This document shows positions 63,501-64,000 of a stretch of 64,000 bases of DNA, in pieces. The DNA comes from UKL13-3 sp964392775 (lineage in GTDB: Bacteria; Bacteroidota; Bacteroidia; UKL13-3): assembly GCA_964392775.1 (NCBI GenBank), contig CAYMRD010000005.1, positions 62,001 to 126,000 on the forward strand, read 5' to 3'. Position 1 is the stretch's first letter; the number at the start of each line of letters is the position of its first letter. The notes under the pieces were generated by a model. The model was not told the origin of the DNA. It did no database searches and worked only from the letters and a program-made list of their open reading frames with translations. The position numbers were made by a program, and so were the translations under genes.

Positions 63501-64000
63501 TCATTTATGATGAGCCGTTCAACGGTGGCTCTGCGGGAGGCTGGATCAACTCTTCCCGTTCTTCCCTCGTATCAAATGGCACAGAGCAGTTGAATGTAAA
63601 TGGACAACCGGGTATATCTCAGGTATTAAGCCCTTATATTGCTTTTACTCCGGGCAAACAATACAAGCTGAGCTTTGATTTGTTGAATATTACGGCAGGC
63701 AATTACCTGATTGTATATACCATGTATCCTTACAACTATTTTGTGACCTGGATTGGCGACAACGGGCATTACGAGATTATGTTTACCGCATCAGCCCCCT
63801 CTATGCAATTGTATATGAATTTCCAGAACAACAATTCGACAGCGCCTGTTACTTTTTCGCTCGATAATATTAGATTTGAGCAGATACCGGGTGTCAACCT
63901 GAAGGGTTATACGGCCGATGTGATTCAGGCCAATGATTACTCACCATTTGGGGCACCATTGCCGGGGAGACAATTCAACAATGGAAGCTATCGTTTCGGG
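54590..64000 (+). CDS. giant RHS-repeat protein (3' end outside window)
   Basis: The frame is open for 3137 codons and not finished. It has a signal peptide (MKYLKAFLVFVNIITFFFV) and an N-terminal beta-rich region. A long Cys-rich, partly helical region follows (about 645-1860, e.g. CYECVYDLEISITDLC, CSTCIDCFEF). YD/RHS repeats run from about 1890 (YYYDQAGNLVKTVSPGNV, TRYLYNTLNSLVWQT, TAYRYDELNRLKTA, YSYDLIGNLETD) through YYVRDVQGNVLATY, HHIYGSSRVGV and YELSNHLGNVMVVVSDKK. It reaches ANDYSPFGAPLPGRQFNNGS at the window end, which is the end of the RHS-associated core. Two domains are inserted in the core (about 2487-2874 and 2967-3101). RHS proteins form a hollow shell that can hold a C-terminal toxin; that part is not visible here. 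Confidence 0.92.
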   Translation, partial: MKYLKAFLVFVNIITFFFVHGSQPVKQESSSLLSALYPISATPSPVVVTGVFRSSLTQGSSTGFSFKKAEGQVSLSIDPGNSVCPPQSFTCQATVEAKYYSFSTESVKTELLHLEVKYDAKEGVSYQDKDIRILEAQANYIELRLTGVQISNTSWLSFVRLRGMLTEDVHASIFNFDIPPDLNVSFSPDGTGINVQIASSTQRDEEYDLEWTHVDLYDSKNCYVDGSGKTHGLFNYNNNATRVRVVGTTYTLANVFEAGFIMFRVRKVGYYKDNNELERRVVGKWSGYYNNQSDNEGDAYYNSKSSYILVSDLPVSIGISGVLVYQSPHLQSMNWEYHIAYSENAVIGEGITYFDGTLRNRQTVNKNFEDETSVVSETKYDYEGRGVINTLPVPVKDGVLKFTPKFNRNMNGEAYSAKDLYPTGSSLCVPATGPMSNTSGSSKYYSSNNEFNSENASTGTFPNSEDYVPVANGFPFVQVEYTADNSGKIRTRSSPGPEYQIGGVNTHETKFAYDVPEQQELDRLFGTEVGYSHHYKRHTTTDANGKSSVAYFNLSGKVVATALIDDDSSGATYEVVSNMLVKEEPQTTEETTVDEDGDLSIAKVFTVTNAGIHKFLYEVEPQKYLPDNCPRTEQSGGNPNEESPQLCYECVYDLEISITDLCRNEQMPGEGYSSPTTVLKRIIGGNGNQEMGTCIELPASPYSFANDPKLAAYIQTDESDGKNYLYLNLPKGTYKLVKSLKVNDKMAEEYLQHFLKTQKCKTLADFETEEWLATDQSGCGITCDYCNTELAKPMYYSQESFVSYKEQQFLLAPGTTSDDITEETRNGWIGAYLDFKQMCDNVCDKQTSCDIYREILISDVSPGGKYAKFDMLSNGDIAYRPQGENQSRFNILNPVNSNNDNPISYKTVLSGYDVMLDGVSTNIALLSPTQFVELWGENKNAWIPKLIKAHPEYCELTWCEQMEEAMNFTSELQKISTYAEAESKGFLRMPPYEYGFANGQLKVIVPMVQPIPEYYTQTVIDPLFGNAVFINAGIGMSFWINLWQYQQIPAYVHWGVEHPAESMSLWDMPVYETFCDDLPDNYNHQISGCIASHRDEMYNCVPYRDYYWTSIRNMYLSEREKLILDLKRNHNSCNPVLPAGYEPGFVSIAATDAAMNTTRADGELAMRANCEERCEAYKPAWRESLQGCYAVMGLANMNQVPPVQYTIAPEVRFNSIINGLYNVCIKGCDGSYPLGSSTVSPDSLVTGYQSFEDVLKSTYVNDGEQVHPVPSIYMPGICDETLIKMPMPYGHDFFVTSSPLANKCAADFPAPCSNAEAAKDVNDIIKLQMNVSQYEKCSTCIDCFEFASYFKMFLNKYTVFDEHNTLEQDLLTVFINQKAGLNLRFSDYKKHVISCLGYGHNLTSVFAKFKELHIDGITVKSVENPPASFAGENYTDCNGFLGTINSYMAQNWNTYPLPMAFHDYNNSLIQSNIYNWLDYYGQGNIFGELQTHLSGAGFYFSSLESLKAQLKICLPMDCEEFATRWYEYTSASLSVFYGGRRELFKEPYYSSTYDLEVNNFLMGLNGENSSASIWTDHLNLDGINYPVLSPPYQLTNGLRQKIHEYIDACEISSCSYNNGPIPWNPDGPDANKFPVSDPTAINTRRAYPETLILSVLTKHKPGTGNLIWSAESSTNILTDVPELFELIDYNYTYKNTLVYVPTKISDSDGELEGKLTAFQAPDIWFKLKTILIYSNRSKVNPNIFNTSISAYAPVKPASDFSFNRIYALEYVANTSYHFTEAQFIYKMTYQSPDGALKTQYVLLTMSDLPFRKRIISECYPNVQLCDKNPFEVKINESPCIMTLRARSKANARMKWDIYIAGVIEKFKQEYNAKCLTAGKTENFVRKFLNTETHHTLYYYDQAGNLVKTVSPGNVVMVPEEDVAQVNEARKAKVQYSEGDNHTAVTRYLYNTLNSLVWQTTPDAGLSTFYYDDAGRLVLSQNSKQKGRLSTLGEYVYSYTLYDNQSRISEVGELISVSEFANLAESGISNHFLSDWLNNNPSQGYTAQVTATVYDEIPEDENDLLPIAVTNGRNRVVKVYTSNGHGGMPIQNVYYSYDAVGNVVGLVRGQTALLTSYMDQEYKTMRYEFDVVTGSVKTVVYQEGEPDQYIHSYQYDKMNRLYEVSTGYRSQVLEPDAKYAYYKYGTLSRMVLGSQSVQGLDYAYTLQGWIKGVNSGGLKAGYDIGKDGYIPEDAGVVNNNQFNPKDEYGYILQYNSTDYSPGGTNNSFAPDIVSSSLANSSQDLFNGNIAMMTTAIQKFMPDNRPLATAYRYDELNRLKTASYFKNYDISNNKWMAAGAALPDYYNEFSYDADGNILTQKRNGYVAKGVDMDDIEYAYTPGTNQLTYVNDTKTNSGYDDDIKGFHSYSYDLIGNLETDWAEEIEKIEWTVYGKIKRITRMAGSQKPDLEFEYSPDGYRAVKMVIPKDPKALRSYTYYVRDVQGNVLATYTRKYTKTVDFEALTYQSVNNKIIEVIGGGGFAAFISGLHYSESNPDALFNQLHQQVLGMNVSDKETFLTEHFSFYDMLYGGLSIFRHYFANANTAIQADAIKMSMENGYCDPATLIKGTYNQLYDCANQFYYIDQAAFYKIVTLTPDIFESYLRYMYESDFYFYVNLTSQTGLNYWYDIESTIVAMRDQYANDPDLKDYYAQVLFNLLQYSYGMTGQDHMINIVYNTYYDETARTRFSRFASEYYKAYLLSTQGIWDVVNCFNYSSMAFTSQIISDIDNTTGWNTLLNMDMNAYVDVEDVDMPVNQDADWFLSSIKMNNPYNYLYTLSSSSNIVSNIGAIQQAANRYSSSGNGIEQYLQRFKENNSQQAFDAVVNYFIDNCNTYIDEFYLSEHHIYGSSRVGVRKVNTRIAYGIFNASNVESGVPDIDNSALSRPGYDIPNIASDLSFSFTRGEKNYELSNHLGNVMVVVSDKKVPVCGGVTVIYDEPFNGGSAGGWINSSRSSLVSNGTEQLNVNGQPGISQVLSPYIAFTPGKQYKLSFDLLNITAGNYLIVYTMYPYNYFVTWIGDNGHYEIMFTASAPSMQLYMNFQNNNSTAPVTFSLDNIRFEQIPGVNLKGYTADVIQANDYSPFGAPLPGRQFNNGSYRFG
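62050..63209 (+). other. about 387-residue helical insertion inside the RHS core
   Basis: Between RDVQGNVLATY and FYLSEHHIYGSSR, which are normally separated by few residues, lies a region rich in helices and aromatic residues. Examples are FYDMLYGGLSIFRHYFANAN, ESYLRYMYESDFYFYVNL and YYKAYLLSTQGIWDVVNCF. It is in frame and has no stop. The segment has no family that I recognise. Confidence 0.65.

Noticed and set aside
1..64000. CRISPR arrays, tRNAs, rRNAs or a replication origin
   Set aside because: No regularly spaced direct repeats, cloverleaf-like segments, conserved rRNA text or DnaA-box cluster were found by reading.

Overview
The window comes from the chromosome of a member of the phylum Bacteroidota, most likely near the Chitinophagales/Sphingobacteriales side. 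The evidence is: a fused murF-alr gene; a secreted protein with a type IX secretion (T9SS) C-terminal sorting domain; promoters of the Bacteroidota form (TTTG about 19 bases before TAnnTTTG); a str-S10-spc-alpha ribosomal cluster without tuf; few Shine-Dalgarno sequences; and giant RHS proteins of the Bacteroidota type. No rRNA, tRNA or CRISPR array was seen.

Layout. 1-5400: 3' end of clpB, then arfB. A small ParE-type toxin-antitoxin pair follows, flanked by a second, diverged copy of the arfB 3' end. Then come a START-domain gene, recX, a palindromic repeat and an MFS transporter. 5435-7915: murF-alr fusion. 8215-15018: a T9SS-secreted beta-helix protein on the minus strand, divergent from a response regulator and a large sensor kinase; two inverted repeats lie in the shared upstream region. 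15019-16435: an AT-rich accessory patch with a small Cys-rich ORF and a lipoprotein. 16436-20880: a SlyD-like FKBP, tandem palindromic elements, queG, an outer-membrane protein, miaE, and repeat-rich spacers.

21111-38217: one long ribosomal cluster of 32 genes, all on the plus strand: rpsL-rpsG-fusA, rpsJ to rpsN, rpsH to secY, infA-rpmJ-rpsM-rpsK-rpsD-rpoA-rplQ. Internal promoters are likely before rpsH and infA, and a clear terminator follows rplQ. 38349-41146: a secreted thioredoxin-like protein, dinB (Pol IV), and a divergent LexA-like S24 repressor with an inverted-repeat operator on its own start codon.

41159-41662 is a graveyard of gene fragments: ORF6N, an unknown piece, an IS4-type transposase piece, and a T9SS tail piece. 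It borders the most interesting region, 41947 to the end of the window, a tightly packed seven-gene operon. In order it encodes an outer-membrane beta-barrel with a helical segment, a secreted protein with Ig/FN3-like features, a Skp/OmpH-like periplasmic protein, a small membrane-anchored protein, a 2378-residue SpvB/TcB-like secreted protein, a small exported protein, and a giant RHS protein. The RHS gene is open for 3137 codons and is cut by the window edge just where the RHS core normally ends. My inference is that this is a self-contained module for making, chaperoning and exporting or anchoring a split RHS 'cocoon' protein. Any C-terminal toxin and immunity gene would lie beyond base 64000.
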